Assembly: GCA_964570325.1 (NCBI GenBank)
Contig: CAZMXS010000027.1
Coordinates: forward strand, 1-53,225
Reading direction: 5' to 3'
DNA: 53,225 nucleotides
Source of the DNA: CAZMXS01 sp964570325
Lineage (GTDB): Bacteria > Verrucomicrobiota > Kiritimatiellia > CAIQIC01 > CAZMXS01
This document shows, piece after piece, positions 15,795 through 24,688 of the stretch (position 1 is the first letter of the stretch; every line of letters starts with the position of its first letter). The position numbers were made by a program, and so were the translations under genes. The notes beneath the pieces are model-generated. The model was not told where the DNA came from. It made no database searches and saw only the letters and a program-made list of their open reading frames with translations.

Positions 15795-16661
15795 TTGACG
15801 AAACGGACATTGAGTATTTGGAAACTGGCGATGGCCGGGCTGTGCCTGGGTGTGACGTGCCGGGTTGCCGCGGCGGCGCCGTCCACCAATGAACCCGTGT
15901 TTTGGTTCCCGGTTGGCGAGCGCCTGGTCTACGAGGTCTCATGGGGCATCATCCCGGTCGGCTATGCCGAGGCCTGGACCGAATGGGTGGAGCAGGATGG
16001 TCGGCGCCTGCTCTCGATCAAGGTTCGTTCCAAAACCAACCGGGTGCTCAGCACCCTGTTTCCCGTGGATGATCTGGTTGAATCCCGGGTGGACCCCGCC
16101 ACCTTCCTGCCGGTGCGGTTCATCAAGCTGCTCAGCGAAGGCCGTTACCGCGCGGATCAAGTGACCGATTTTGACCATGTCAAACGGTTGGGTTACTGGC
16201 GCTCGAATCTCGACACGAACAAATCAGAGACCTTCCAGATAGACGCCGATACGCGCGATATTCTTTCACTGGTTTACTGGCTCAGACGCCCGGATGGCTT
16301 CAGTTTTGAACTGGGGCGGCGGCAGGCGTTCCGCGTGACCACAGACGAGAAACTCTACGACATTTTCGCCAAGCCGGATAAAAACGTTACGCTTAATCTG
16401 TCGCTTTACGGCGACGTGGAATGCGTTAAGATGGAGCCTGAAGCCGTGCTGGAGGGCGTCTTCGTGCGCACCGGCCGGATGTGGTTGTGGGTGGCGAAAG
16501 ACTCGCGCCGACTGCCGGTGAAAGCGTCGGTTCGGGTGCCGATTGCCAGTGTCCATGTGGTGCTGAAAGAAGTCCAGGGTCCCGGCGATGATTTCTGGAT
16601 CAACGACAAGAAGCGAAATGAGCCGCCGCCGGAGCGTCGGACCGACGAGGTGGAATTCTGA
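15795..16661 (+). CDS. DUF3108 exported protein
   Basis: A 288-residue protein with an N-terminal signal peptide (KRTLSIWKLAMAGLCLGVTC, cleaved around AAAAPS). The body matches DUF3108: FPVGERLVYEVSWGIIPVG near the start, KTNRVLSTLFPVDDLVESRVDP in the middle, and repeated antiparallel strands. The TTG at 15795 is taken as start because GGAG of the preceding gene's end lies 10 bases upstream and it gives a proper signal peptide; ATG 15831 would remove the basic n-region. It begins 7 bases after aroF. DUF3108 proteins are periplasmic or outer-membrane-associated, of unknown function; the context suggests an envelope role. Confidence 0.85.
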   Translation: MTKRTLSIWKLAMAGLCLGVTCRVAAAAPSTNEPVFWFPVGERLVYEVSWGIIPVGYAEAWTEWVEQDGRRLLSIKVRSKTNRVLSTLFPVDDLVESRVDPATFLPVRFIKLLSEGRYRADQVTDFDHVKRLGYWRSNLDTNKSETFQIDADTRDILSLVYWLRRPDGFSFELGRRQAFRVTTDEKLYDIFAKPDKNVTLNLSLYGDVECVKMEPEAVLEGVFVRTGRMWLWVAKDSRRLPVKASVRVPIASVHVVLKEVQGPGDDFWINDKKRNEPPPERRTDEVEF

Positions 16662-16763
16662 TGGGGAACTCGAGGGATGAACCCTGAAGCGGGAAATCTG
16701 AAACCTGAAAGATGGAGCCTGAACCGTGAACTGTTGGTTGTCAACCCTAGCCCGGATTGAAGC

Positions 16764-17777
16764 ATGAGCTTATCGGCCAAACGCGCGCAAGCCATTCTCG
16801 CGAAGTTTCCCCGGCAGCGGATTCTGGTTGTCGGCGACCTGATGCTGGACCGCTATATCTATGGAACGGTCAGCCGGATTTCGCCCGAGGCGCCGGTGCC
16901 GGTCGTGCAGGTGGCGCGTGAAACACAAATGCCCGGCGGCGCCAGCAACGTGGCCTGGAATGTCCGCTCGCTGGGCGCCCGCGCGGCGGTTGCGGGCTTG
17001 CTCGGGCGCGACCATGCCGGGCATGAATTGCGCAGTTTGCTGGAGCGCGGCGGGGTGGGTTTGGCCGGAACGCTGGAATCCCATCACCTGAAATCAATCG
17101 TCAAAATGCGGGTCGTCGCCGAGCGCCAACAGGTGGTGCGCGTGGATTTCAATGATCGGCCCACGATCACCCCCGCCATGCGCCAAGCGTTTTGCCGGCG
17201 CGTTGCCGCCGAGGTGCGCCAGGCTGACGGTGTCATTCTTGAAGACTATGGCAAAGGCTTGCTTGAACAGGATGTTGTTGATGCGGTGTTTCATCAGGCA
17301 AGAAAGAAAAGTATTCCGGTGGGTCTGGATCCCAAGGATGACCATGAACTGCGCGTGGCGGGAATATCGGTGGCTACTCCGAATCGCAAGGAAGCTTTTG
17401 CTATTGCGGGCTTGCGCGACCCGGGGGCGGGGTTGGATCCGTTGCGGGATGGGGTTTTATTGGAGGTGGGGCGGCGGTTGCTGGACAAGTGGGCGCCACA
17501 GTTTTTAATGATCACTTTGGGCGCGCAGGGGATGCTGTTGATGGCTCCGGGCGAGCCGCCGCGGCACATTCCGACCCGGGCGCGCGAAGTGTTCGATGTC
17601 AGCGGCGCCGGGGATACGGTGATTGCGACTTGCGTCACCGCTTTGGCTGCCGGCGCGAATTCGGTGGAGGCCAGCGAACTGGCCAATTATGCTGCCGGCG
17701 TCGTGGTGGGGAAATTAGGCACTGCAACCTGTGCGCCCGATGAATTAATCCGGCATATCCGGGGAGCCGGCGTGTGA
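16764..17777 (+). CDS. rfaE1: D-glycero-beta-D-manno-heptose-7-phosphate kinase
   Basis: A 337-residue PfkB/ribokinase-family enzyme equal to the kinase half of HldE. It phosphorylates heptose-7-phosphate at C1 on the way to ADP-heptose for LPS core. Motifs: VVGDLMLDRYIYG, the RfaE signature RISPEAPVPVV, MPGGASNVAWN, ILEDYGKGLL and catalytic DVSGAGDTVIA. No nucleotidyltransferase half is fused, so a separate adenylyltransferase must lie outside the window. It overlaps kdsB by 4 bases. The 102-base spacer upstream contains several CCTGAA-like repeats but no recognisable signal. Confidence 0.93.
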   Translation: MSLSAKRAQAILAKFPRQRILVVGDLMLDRYIYGTVSRISPEAPVPVVQVARETQMPGGASNVAWNVRSLGARAAVAGLLGRDHAGHELRSLLERGGVGLAGTLESHHLKSIVKMRVVAERQQVVRVDFNDRPTITPAMRQAFCRRVAAEVRQADGVILEDYGKGLLEQDVVDAVFHQARKKSIPVGLDPKDDHELRVAGISVATPNRKEAFAIAGLRDPGAGLDPLRDGVLLEVGRRLLDKWAPQFLMITLGAQGMLLMAPGEPPRHIPTRAREVFDVSGAGDTVIATCVTALAAGANSVEASELANYAAGVVVGKLGTATCAPDELIRHIRGAGV

Positions 17778-18526
17778 AGAAAGTCATTGGTGTAATCCCG
17801 GCGCGTTGGGGTTCAACGCGTTTCCCCGGCAAAAGCCTGGCGTTGATTGCCGGGCGGCCTTTGATCCAGCGGGTGTGGGAACGGGCGCGGCAGGCCCGCC
17901 GCTTGTCCGATGTCATCGTGGCCACGGACGATGAGCGCATCTGCGCGGTAGTGCGCGGTCTGGGCGGCTCGGTGGTAATGACGCGCCCGGATCATCCATC
18001 CGGCACGGATCGAATTGCCGAGGCGGTGCGCGGTTTTGACGCCGAGGTGGTAATCAACATTCAGGGTGACGAGCCGTTGATTGATCCCGGGTTGATAGAC
18101 CGGATCGGCGCGGTATTGGCGGACGAGCCGGACTGGGACATGGCGACGGCGGCCTGCCCGATTACCGATCCCGCGGATGTTGCCAATCCGGCTGTCGTCA
18201 AGGTCGTCTGGGGCGCGGAACAGCGCGCGCTTTATTTCTCTCGCGCGCCGATTCCGTTTGTCAGAGATGGCGGGGATGATATTCTTCGGCCCGGTTCGCT
18301 GTACTGGCGGCATATCGGTATCTATGGCTACCAGTGCGCGTACCTGGCAAAATTGGTGGCGCAGCCGCCCTGCCGGATCGAGCAGGCGGAGAAACTTGAG
18401 CAATTGCGCGCGCTTCATCTGGGGTGCCGGATGAAAGTGCTGGAAACCGAAGACGTCGGACTGGGCGTGGATACGCCGGAGGATGTGGCGCGGGTGGAAG
18501 CAATGATTCGGAGCCGTGCGGGGTGA
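17774..18526 (+). CDS. kdsB: 3-deoxy-manno-octulosonate cytidylyltransferase
   Basis: A 250-residue enzyme that activates Kdo as CMP-Kdo before transfer to lipid A. Family motifs: IPARWGSTRFPGK at the N-terminus (nucleotide binding), VATDDERI, GTDRIAEAV, NIQGDEPLIDP (metal binding) and YWRHIGIYGY. Length matches the family. GTG start overlapping the heptose kinase stop. With the neighbouring kdsA it provides two steps of Kdo supply; the phosphatase and isomerase are not in the window. Confidence 0.96.
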   Translation: MKKVIGVIPARWGSTRFPGKSLALIAGRPLIQRVWERARQARRLSDVIVATDDERICAVVRGLGGSVVMTRPDHPSGTDRIAEAVRGFDAEVVINIQGDEPLIDPGLIDRIGAVLADEPDWDMATAACPITDPADVANPAVVKVVWGAEQRALYFSRAPIPFVRDGGDDILRPGSLYWRHIGIYGYQCAYLAKLVAQPPCRIEQAEKLEQLRALHLGCRMKVLETEDVGLGVDTPEDVARVEAMIRSRAG

Positions 18527-18578
18527 ATGGTGAATCAGCCCCGTGGTAAAATGTGGAGCGGAAATCGCAAATAGACTT

Positions 18579-19406
18579 ATGACCCGAACCATTCAAATCG
18601 GCCATTTGAAGATCGGTGGCCGCGCGCCGCTGGCATTGATTGCGGGACCGTGTGTGATTGAAGATCGCGCCGGTTGCCTGCGCCTGGCCGGTCGGTTGGC
18701 CGACCTGGCGCGGCGTGAGAAGATTCCATTGGTCTTCAAGGCGTCCTACGACAAGGCCAACCGCACATCGCACAAGTCATTCCGCGGTCCGGGATTGTCG
18801 CGTGGGTTGGAGATTCTGGCCGAGGTCAAGGCGCGGTATGGGTTGCCGATTCTTGTGGATGTTCATCATGAGACCGAGGTTGCGCTGGCCGCGCGCGTGG
18901 CGGACATTCTGCAATTGCCGGCGTTTCTCTGTCGGCAGACCGACCTGGTGCTGGCCCTGGGCGAGAGCGGACGGGTGGTCAATATCAAGAAAGGCCAGTT
19001 TCTCGGCCCTTGGGATGTGCGGCACGTGGTGGCCAAAGTGGAAAGTACCGGCAATAAAAAGATAATTATTACTGAAAGAGGCGCGAGTTTTGGGTATAAT
19101 AATCTTGTGGCGGATATGCGCAGCCTGCTGATCATGCGGGAATTCGGCTATCCCGTGGTGTTCGATGCCACGCACAGCGTCCAATTGCCCGGCGGGGCAG
19201 GCGATCGCACCGGCGGCGATGGCCGCTGGGCGCCTAACCTGGCCCGGGCTGCGGTGGCCACCGGCTGTGACGGCATTTTTATCGAAACCCATCTGGCGCC
19301 GGAGCGCGCGCTTTCCGACAAGGACAATGCGATCCGTTTTTCATTGCTGGCCCCCTTGTGGCGGCAGTTGCGGGCGATTGACGCGATTGTGGAAGGCGGC
19401 AGGTAA
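18579..19406 (+). CDS. kdsA: 3-deoxy-8-phosphooctulonate (Kdo-8-P) synthase
   Basis: A 275-residue TIM-barrel enzyme condensing phosphoenolpyruvate with arabinose-5-phosphate. Motifs: LIAGPCVIE, FKASYDKANRTS, FRGPGL, LQLPAFLCRQTDL, NIKKGQFLGPWD, TERGASFGYNNLV, FDATHSVQLPGG and IETHLAPE. I start at ATG 18579 (MTRTIQIGHLKIGG), matching the usual N-terminus; an in-frame GTG at 18543 adds twelve non-conserved residues. The conserved metal-site region carries the Cys of the metal-dependent form (AGPCVIE). Located 52 bases after kdsB. Confidence 0.95.
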   Translation: MTRTIQIGHLKIGGRAPLALIAGPCVIEDRAGCLRLAGRLADLARREKIPLVFKASYDKANRTSHKSFRGPGLSRGLEILAEVKARYGLPILVDVHHETEVALAARVADILQLPAFLCRQTDLVLALGESGRVVNIKKGQFLGPWDVRHVVAKVESTGNKKIIITERGASFGYNNLVADMRSLLIMREFGYPVVFDATHSVQLPGGAGDRTGGDGRWAPNLARAAVATGCDGIFIETHLAPERALSDKDNAIRFSLLAPLWRQLRAIDAIVEGGR

Positions 19407-19434
19407 GCCCGCGCAAATTGATGGAGAAAGAGGA

Positions 19435-19920
19435 TTGAGCACGAGTGCCAGAATGCGCAGGAGAGGGCCCGGCTGGTGGTTGGCGGCGGGGCTGGGGGTG
19501 CTGTCAGTTGGGTTGGCTGTTTGGGCGCAGGATGCGACCGAGGTTCAGGAGGTCACCGGTTTTCGCGTGCCGGAATATGATGAACAGGGGAACCTGAAGG
19601 CCCAGTTGTTCGGCGATTTCGCCCGGGTGCTGCCGGACGGTCTGATCGAAATCACCGGCCTCAAGATGGAGCGTTTCCAGGATGGCGAGGTCGAGGTGCG
19701 GATCACGGCCCCGCAGTGCACCTACGACCGTCGCGCCAACAAGGGGGGCTCGGATTCCGAGGTGCGTATCGCCGGCTCGAACATGGTGGTGACCGGAAAA
19801 GGGTTCTTCTATAACGGACGCGAGGAAAAGTTCCAGATCTTCAGTGCGGCGAAAGTGGTCCTGCGGGACGTGCGCCGCAAGGTGGAGTCGGACGGCAAAC
19901 AGGACACAGGAGCCGAATAA
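19435..19920 (+). CDS. lptC: LptC-like LPS export protein
   Basis: A 161-residue single-pass protein: one hydrophobic segment (WWLAAGLGVLSVGLAVWA), then a beta-rich domain (FRVPEYDEQGNLKAQLFGDF, LIEITGLKMERFQDGEVEV, ITAPQCTYDRRANKG) typical of the LptC/OstA fold. LptC sits in the inner membrane and passes LPS from the LptBFG transporter to LptA. Sequence identity within this family is low; the call rests on the fold pattern and position directly before lptA and lptB. TTG at 19435 is preferred (GGAG 8 bases upstream); ATG 19453 is the alternative. Its stop overlaps the lptA start by one base. Confidence 0.75.
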   Translation: MSTSARMRRRGPGWWLAAGLGVLSVGLAVWAQDATEVQEVTGFRVPEYDEQGNLKAQLFGDFARVLPDGLIEITGLKMERFQDGEVEVRITAPQCTYDRRANKGGSDSEVRIAGSNMVVTGKGFFYNGREEKFQIFSAAKVVLRDVRRKVESDGKQDTGAE

Positions 19921-20453
19921 TGAACCGGTTGGACTTTTGCTTGGGTGTGCTGGCAGTGGGCGGGATGCTGGGGGCGGCGGGCCCTGGCCGCGCGGCGGAT
20001 GCCGCCGCGCCGGCAGAATCGGAAATCACCGCCGATGTGACGGTTATCACGTCGGACCGGTTGACGTTCGATTACAAGAAGAAATATGCCCTTTTTGAGC
20101 AGAACGTCGTGGTCACGGACCCGGAACTCAAATTGACTTCAGACCGTTTGACGGTAGTTTTTGACGATAAGGGCAAGCCGACCAATATCAAGGCCGAAGG
20201 CAATGTTGTGCTGTCGCAGGCGGATAAAAACGCGAAGGCGATGGTGGCCACGTATGACGTGGCCACCGGCAAGATTGTGTTGGCCGGCAAACCGCGCGTC
20301 AGCCGCGGGCGCGATATTCTGGAGGGCGACGTGATCACATTTTGGCGCGACGAGAACCGGATGGTGTGCCAGCCGCAGGCGCGGCTGGTGATCTACCCCG
20401 ACCGTGACGGATCCAAGAGCAGCCTGTTGGGAGAGCGCAGCCTTGGCAAATAA
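19920..20453 (+). CDS. lptA: LptA-like periplasmic LPS-transport (OstA-domain) protein
   Basis: A 177-residue protein with a signal peptide (LDFCLGVLAVGGMLGAAGPG, cleavage near GRAA) followed by an OstA beta-jellyroll: ITSDRLTFDYKKKYALFEQN, VVVTDPELKLTSDRLTVVFD, IKAEGNVVLSQADKNAKAM and GKIVLAGKPRVSRGRDILEG. The repeating -D-x-A/F-x(n)-G-N-V-V pattern is that of LptA, which bridges LptC and LptD across the periplasm. It lies between lptC and lptB, overlapping both. Confidence 0.88.
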   Translation: MNRLDFCLGVLAVGGMLGAAGPGRAADAAAPAESEITADVTVITSDRLTFDYKKKYALFEQNVVVTDPELKLTSDRLTVVFDDKGKPTNIKAEGNVVLSQADKNAKAMVATYDVATGKIVLAGKPRVSRGRDILEGDVITFWRDENRMVCQPQARLVIYPDRDGSKSSLLGERSLGK

Positions 20454-21177
20454 CGGATGGTTGGTCGAAACCCGGGAACTGGTCAAGGAATATCGCAAGC
20501 GCCGGGTCGTCAACGGCGTCAACCTGACCGTGAATCAGGGCGAGATCGTCGGCCTGCTGGGTCCCAACGGGGCCGGCAAGACGACCAGTTTCTACATGAT
20601 CACCGGTCTGATCCGGCCGACCGCCGGCCAGGTGTTTTTCAAGGGCCGCGATGTCACGCGCGCGCCGATGTACCGCCGCGCTCGGATGGGCATGGGTTAT
20701 CTATCCCAGGAACCGTCCATTTTTCGGCGCCTGACGGTGGAGGAGAACGTCATGGCGATCCTGGAGACGCTGCCAATTTCCCGCCACGAGCGCCGGCAGC
20801 GCTGCGAATTCCTGCTCGAGGAGTTGAAGATCGGCTACCTGGCTCGGCAGAAGGCCTACACCCTCAGCGGCGGCGAACGCCGCCGGCTCGAGATCACCCG
20901 CGCGCTGGTGACCAGCCCCTCGCTGATCCTGCTTGACGAGCCTTTCAGTGGCGTGGACCCGCTGGCGGTGTATGATGTGCAGCAAATCATCATGGAGCTC
21001 AAGGAGCGCGGGCTCGGCATTCTGATCACCGACCATAACGTCCGCGAGACGCTGGCAGTGGTGGACCGCGCGTACCTGATTTGCGAGGGCAAGGTGCTGC
21101 GGGAAGGCACCAGTTCGTTTCTGATCAATGACGAGGTGAGCCGCGAGCTATACCTGGGGCCGCGGTTCAGCATGTGA
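20443..21177 (+). CDS. lptB: LPS export ABC transporter ATP-binding protein
   Basis: A 244-residue ATPase powering LPS extraction from the inner membrane. Walker A GPNGAGKTT, Q-loop YLSQEPSIFRRLTVEEN, signature LSGGERRRLE, Walker B LILLDEPFSGVDP and H-loop ITDHNVRE are all present. YLSQEPSIFRRLTVEENVM is characteristic of LptB. Start chosen at TTG 20443 (GGAG 10 bases upstream), giving the usual N-terminus; a GTG at 20404 in frame would add 13 residues. The membrane partners LptF and LptG are not in the window. Confidence 0.95.
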   Translation: MANNGWLVETRELVKEYRKRRVVNGVNLTVNQGEIVGLLGPNGAGKTTSFYMITGLIRPTAGQVFFKGRDVTRAPMYRRARMGMGYLSQEPSIFRRLTVEENVMAILETLPISRHERRQRCEFLLEELKIGYLARQKAYTLSGGERRRLEITRALVTSPSLILLDEPFSGVDPLAVYDVQQIIMELKERGLGILITDHNVRETLAVVDRAYLICEGKVLREGTSSFLINDEVSRELYLGPRFSM

Positions 21178-21206
21178 GCAACCACCCGGGGGGAAGGAGC
21201 GGTAGA

Positions 21207-21560
21207 ATGCAGATTAGCGTAACCGGCCGGCACGTCGAGATCACCGAAGCGATTCGGGATTATGCGCACAGGAAGCTGGAGCACGCGTTGGCGGAGTTTC
21301 CCCGGCTGGAGAACGTGCATGTCATCCTGGCGATTGAGAAATACCGCCAGATCGCCGAGGTGGTGTTGCAGGGCGCCAATCATCTGCGCCTGGAGGCGCG
21401 CGAGGAGTCCGGCGACATGTACGCTTCGATTGACGGTGTTGTGGACAAGATCGCCAAGCAATTGCGCCGCACCCGCGACAAGATCGTCAATCACAAATCC
21501 CGCGAGGGGCTGGCGGAGATCGAAATCGAGGCGCAGCAGACGCACGAATCGCAGCCGTGA
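21207..21560 (+). CDS. hpf: Ribosome hibernation promoting factor (short HPF/RaiA)
   Basis: A 117-residue HPF-fold protein (MQISVTGRHVEITEAIRDYA, HRKLEHALAEFPRLENVHVI, DMYASIDGVVDKIAKQLRR) that binds idle 30S subunits. It lacks the C-terminal dimerisation domain of long HPF. Start set at ATG 21207 by the strong AAGGAG 7 bases upstream. In proteobacteria hpf also follows lptB, usually with rpoN between them; rpoN is missing here. Confidence 0.93.
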   Translation: MQISVTGRHVEITEAIRDYAHRKLEHALAEFPRLENVHVILAIEKYRQIAEVVLQGANHLRLEAREESGDMYASIDGVVDKIAKQLRRTRDKIVNHKSREGLAEIEIEAQQTHESQP

Positions 21561-21619
21561 TGAGCAACTCGGCGGGCGGCGGCCGGACCGGTTGCCGCCC
21601 GCGCGGCGGATGATTGGTC

Positions 21620-22564
21620 ATGGAACTCAACGTTCGACATTTTCTGGAGGCCGGCCGCAAGCCGCTGCAGATGGAACTGATCGCCGGCGAGGATTATCTT
21701 GACCGGGCGATCCCGGAGCCGGCGGTCAACCGGCCCGGCCTGGCGCTGGCGGGGTTCTTCCAGTATTTCGCCTTTCGTCGCATCCAGGTGGTCGGCCTCG
21801 CGGAATTGGCTTATCTCAAGAGTTTGAAGGGTCGCGAGCGGGCCGGCCGCATTCGGCGCTTCTTTGCCCGGTCCATTCCCTGCGTCGTCATCACCCGCAG
21901 CCGACAGGCGCTGCCCGAAATCCTGGCCGCCGCGCGCCGCTTCCGCGTGCCGGTGCTGCGGACCCCGATGATTACCGGCCGCTTCATCAACACGGCGACG
22001 GTGCTGATCGAGAACATGCTCAGCCCCCGCATTCGCGCGCAAGGCACCATGGTGGACCTGCTGGGCATCGGCGTTCTGCTTGAGGGCCCGCCCGGTATCG
22101 GCAAGAGCGAGACCGCCCTGGCGCTGATCGAGCGCGGCCACAGCCTGGTCGCGGACGATATCACCGTCTTGCGGCGCGACAGCGGCGGTGTTATTGTCGG
22201 GTCCGCGGTGGAGATCACCCGCTACCACATGGAGATTCGCGGGCTGGGGATCATTCATGTGCCCAGCCTGTTCGGCGTGGCCTCCATGCGGAGCGAGGCG
22301 CGGCTGGATATGATTATCCGGCTGCACCGGGCGTCGGCCCACGACGAGGACGATCGGACGGGGTTGGATGTTCGGCATCGCGATATTCTCGGCGTGCGCG
22401 TGCCGTTGATCACATTGCCGGTGGCGGCGGGGCGCGACGTGGCGCAGGTGGTCGAGGTGGCGGCTTTGAACCAGAAGTTGAGGCAGCTTGGACATGACGC
22501 GGCCAAGGAACTGGATGACCGGCTGGTCGGCATTATGACCGGTGAGGCGACTGACGAACGATGA
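21620..22564 (+). CDS. hprK: HPr kinase/phosphorylase
   Basis: A 314-residue bifunctional enzyme that phosphorylates and dephosphorylates HPr on a serine. The N-terminal domain (1-130) is the MurF-like fold; the kinase domain has P-loop GPPGIGKSETAL (usually G-D/E-S-G-I/V-GKSE), ADDITVLRR, and the family signature EIRGLGIIHVPSLFG. The C-terminal region (LDVRHRDILGVRVPLITLPV) contains the phosphorylase segment. The Asp/Glu-Ser of the P-loop is Pro-Pro here, a small departure from the norm. It overlaps ptsH by 4 bases, so kinase and substrate are made together. Confidence 0.93.
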   Translation: MELNVRHFLEAGRKPLQMELIAGEDYLDRAIPEPAVNRPGLALAGFFQYFAFRRIQVVGLAELAYLKSLKGRERAGRIRRFFARSIPCVVITRSRQALPEILAAARRFRVPVLRTPMITGRFINTATVLIENMLSPRIRAQGTMVDLLGIGVLLEGPPGIGKSETALALIERGHSLVADDITVLRRDSGGVIVGSAVEITRYHMEIRGLGIIHVPSLFGVASMRSEARLDMIIRLHRASAHDEDDRTGLDVRHRDILGVRVPLITLPVAAGRDVAQVVEVAALNQKLRQLGHDAAKELDDRLVGIMTGEATDER

Positions 22565-22866
22565 TCAAAACCGTCCAGGCCGGCGCGGCCCAGCCCAAGT
22601 CGCTGGCGCGCGAAATGAAGATCCAGAACCGGTTCGGCATCCATGCCCGGCCGGCGGCCCTCTTTGTCAAGACCGCGACGCGATTTAAGTGCGATATTCA
22701 GGTCGAAAAAAAGGGCATGGTGGTTTCGGGCAAGAGTATCATGGGGTTGCTGACGATCGAAGGCCACCGCGGCGCCGTGCTCAAGATCACGGCCACCGGG
22801 CCCGATGCCGGCGAGGCCCTCGACGCGCTGCAGGAATTGATTGACAAGAAGTTCTTCGAGGAATGA
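22561..22866 (+). CDS. ptsH: Phosphocarrier protein HPr
   Basis: A 101-residue HPr with a 15-20-residue N-terminal extension. H28 (FGIHARPAA) accepts phosphate from enzyme I; S59 (VSGKSIMGLL) is the HPr-kinase site. The 31-residue spacing between them equals that in standard HPr (H15, S46), so both regulatory sites are intact. It sits between hprK and ptsI, with ptsI starting 4 bases after its stop. Confidence 0.95.
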   Translation: MIKTVQAGAAQPKSLAREMKIQNRFGIHARPAALFVKTATRFKCDIQVEKKGMVVSGKSIMGLLTIEGHRGAVLKITATGPDAGEALDALQELIDKKFFEE

Positions 22867-22870
22867 CCGC

Positions 22871-24640
22871 ATGGCCGAAGAACCTAAAGAAATCGAACTG
22901 AAGGGGATCGGCGTCTCCCCGGGAGTGGCCATTGGGCCGGCCTTCCTGATGACCAGCGAGGAGGACCGCTTGGTCGAGCGCGAGATCGGCGAGGATGACC
23001 TGCCGCGCGAGATCGCGCGCTTCGAGGAAGCGCTGATTGCAACCCGCTACCAGATTCACGAGATCCAGCAGAAGGTCGGCAGCGCGATCGGCCAGAAAAA
23101 CGCGGGCATTTTCGACGCCCATTTGCTTGTGGTGGACGATCGCGCCTTTGTCGAGGAAGTCATCCGCGGGATGAGCGCCCAGCGCCGCAATGTGGAGGCG
23201 GTGTTGGCGTCCGTCGCCGACCGCTATGCCCAGGCTCTCGCCGGCGTGGAGGATGATTATCTGCGGGAGCGCGCGGCCGATGTGCGGGATGTCACCCGCC
23301 GCATTCTGCGCAATCTCTCCGGCCGTAGCGGGGCCCTTCTGGCCCAGCTTGACCACGCCTGCATCCTGATTGCCAGCGATCTCGCGCCATCGGACACCGC
23401 CAGCCTCAACAAGAAGAAGGTCAGCGGCTTCGCCACCGATCTCGGCAGCCCGACTTCGCACACCGCGATCATGGCCCGGGCGCTCGAGATCCCCGCTGTG
23501 GTCGGCTTGCACGATGTTAGTGTGCGCGTGTCGCCCGGCGACCAGATCCTGATTGACGGCCACAAGGGCATGGTCATCATCAACCCGACCCGGGAACGGC
23601 TCGACCGGTACGACCGGATCGCCGAGGCGCGCCAGGTCATCCGCGCCGGTCTGGCCCAATTGCGCGAACAGCCGGCGATCACCAAGGATGGCTACCACGT
23701 GATCCTCTCGGCGAATATCGAACTGCCGGCGGATGTGGATAACGTGCTGGCTAACGGCGCCCATGGCGTAGGCCTCTTTCGGACGGAGTACCTGTATCTG
23801 GCGCAGGAGAACTTGCCGACGGAGGAGGAGCAGACCCGGGCTTATGAGGAGGTGGCCCGGCGTCTTGCTCCCGCGCAGGTCATTATCCGCACGCTGGACC
23901 TCGGCGGCGACAAGTTCCTCTCGCATCTGAATCTGCCCCAGGAACTGAACCCGTTCATGGGCTGGCGCGCCATCCGGTTTTGCCTGGCCCAGCCGGAGAT
24001 TTTCAAGACCCAGTTGCGCGCGATCCTGCGCGCCAGTACCATTGGCAATGTCAAGATCATGTATCCCATGATCAGCAACGTGGACGAGGTGATCCAGGCC
24101 AACGCGCTGCTCGATCAGTCGAAGCATGAACTTCGCACCCAGGGCATCCCGTTCCAGGAGGATCTGGATGTCGGGATCATGGTCGAGGTGCCATCGGCCG
24201 CGCTGACGGCCCACTTGATCGCGCCGCATGTCCGGTTTTTCAGCCTCGGTACAAACGACTTGGTCCAGTACACCCTGGCCGTGGACCGCGTCAACGAGCG
24301 CATTGCCTATCTCTACAAGCCGACGCATCCGGCGATCATGCGCCTGATCAAGCAGACGATTGATGTCGGTCACGAACACGATGTCTGGACCGGCATCTGT
24401 GGCGAGATGGCCGGCAACCCGTTGATGGCCCCGCTGCTGGTCGGCCTGGGCATTGACGAACTCAGCGTCAGCCCGACCGTCGCGCCGCTGGTCAAGGATG
24501 TCATCCGCAGCATCCGCTACTCGCAGGCGGAGGATCTTGCCAAGGCGGCGCTTGCCTCGCAGTCGCCCGCCGAGGTCATGGACCTCTGCCGCCAGCTCAC
24601 CGGCGAAACAGCGCCGGAAATTCTTGAACTGGTCGAATAA
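22871..24640 (+). CDS. ptsI: Phosphoenolpyruvate-protein phosphotransferase (enzyme I)
   Basis: A 589-residue enzyme I moving phosphate from phosphoenolpyruvate to HPr. Domains: N-terminal GIGVSPGVAIGPAFL; catalytic H197 in TSHTAIMARALEIPAV; PEP-binding barrel with GVGLFRTEYLYL, RTLDLGGDK, MVEVPSA, FFSLGTNDLVQYTLAVDR and GICGEMAGNP (catalytic Cys). All key residues are present. No EIIA, EIIB or EIIC gene is in the window, so the chain HprK-HPr-EI may be regulatory or may serve permeases elsewhere. ATG 22871 is used; the frame is open upstream into ptsH. Confidence 0.96.
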   Translation: MAEEPKEIELKGIGVSPGVAIGPAFLMTSEEDRLVEREIGEDDLPREIARFEEALIATRYQIHEIQQKVGSAIGQKNAGIFDAHLLVVDDRAFVEEVIRGMSAQRRNVEAVLASVADRYAQALAGVEDDYLRERAADVRDVTRRILRNLSGRSGALLAQLDHACILIASDLAPSDTASLNKKKVSGFATDLGSPTSHTAIMARALEIPAVVGLHDVSVRVSPGDQILIDGHKGMVIINPTRERLDRYDRIAEARQVIRAGLAQLREQPAITKDGYHVILSANIELPADVDNVLANGAHGVGLFRTEYLYLAQENLPTEEEQTRAYEEVARRLAPAQVIIRTLDLGGDKFLSHLNLPQELNPFMGWRAIRFCLAQPEIFKTQLRAILRASTIGNVKIMYPMISNVDEVIQANALLDQSKHELRTQGIPFQEDLDVGIMVEVPSAALTAHLIAPHVRFFSLGTNDLVQYTLAVDRVNERIAYLYKPTHPAIMRLIKQTIDVGHEHDVWTGICGEMAGNPLMAPLLVGLGIDELSVSPTVAPLVKDVIRSIRYSQAEDLAKAALASQSPAEVMDLCRQLTGETAPEILELVE

Positions 24641-24688
24641 AACCGGCACATTCCACGGCTTGTTCAACCACAACCAAGGGAGATCAGC

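Noticed and set aside
18543..18578. GTG start upstream of kdsA adding twelve residues.
   Set aside because: The added residues are not part of the KdsA family and the ATG at 18579 gives the usual N-terminus.
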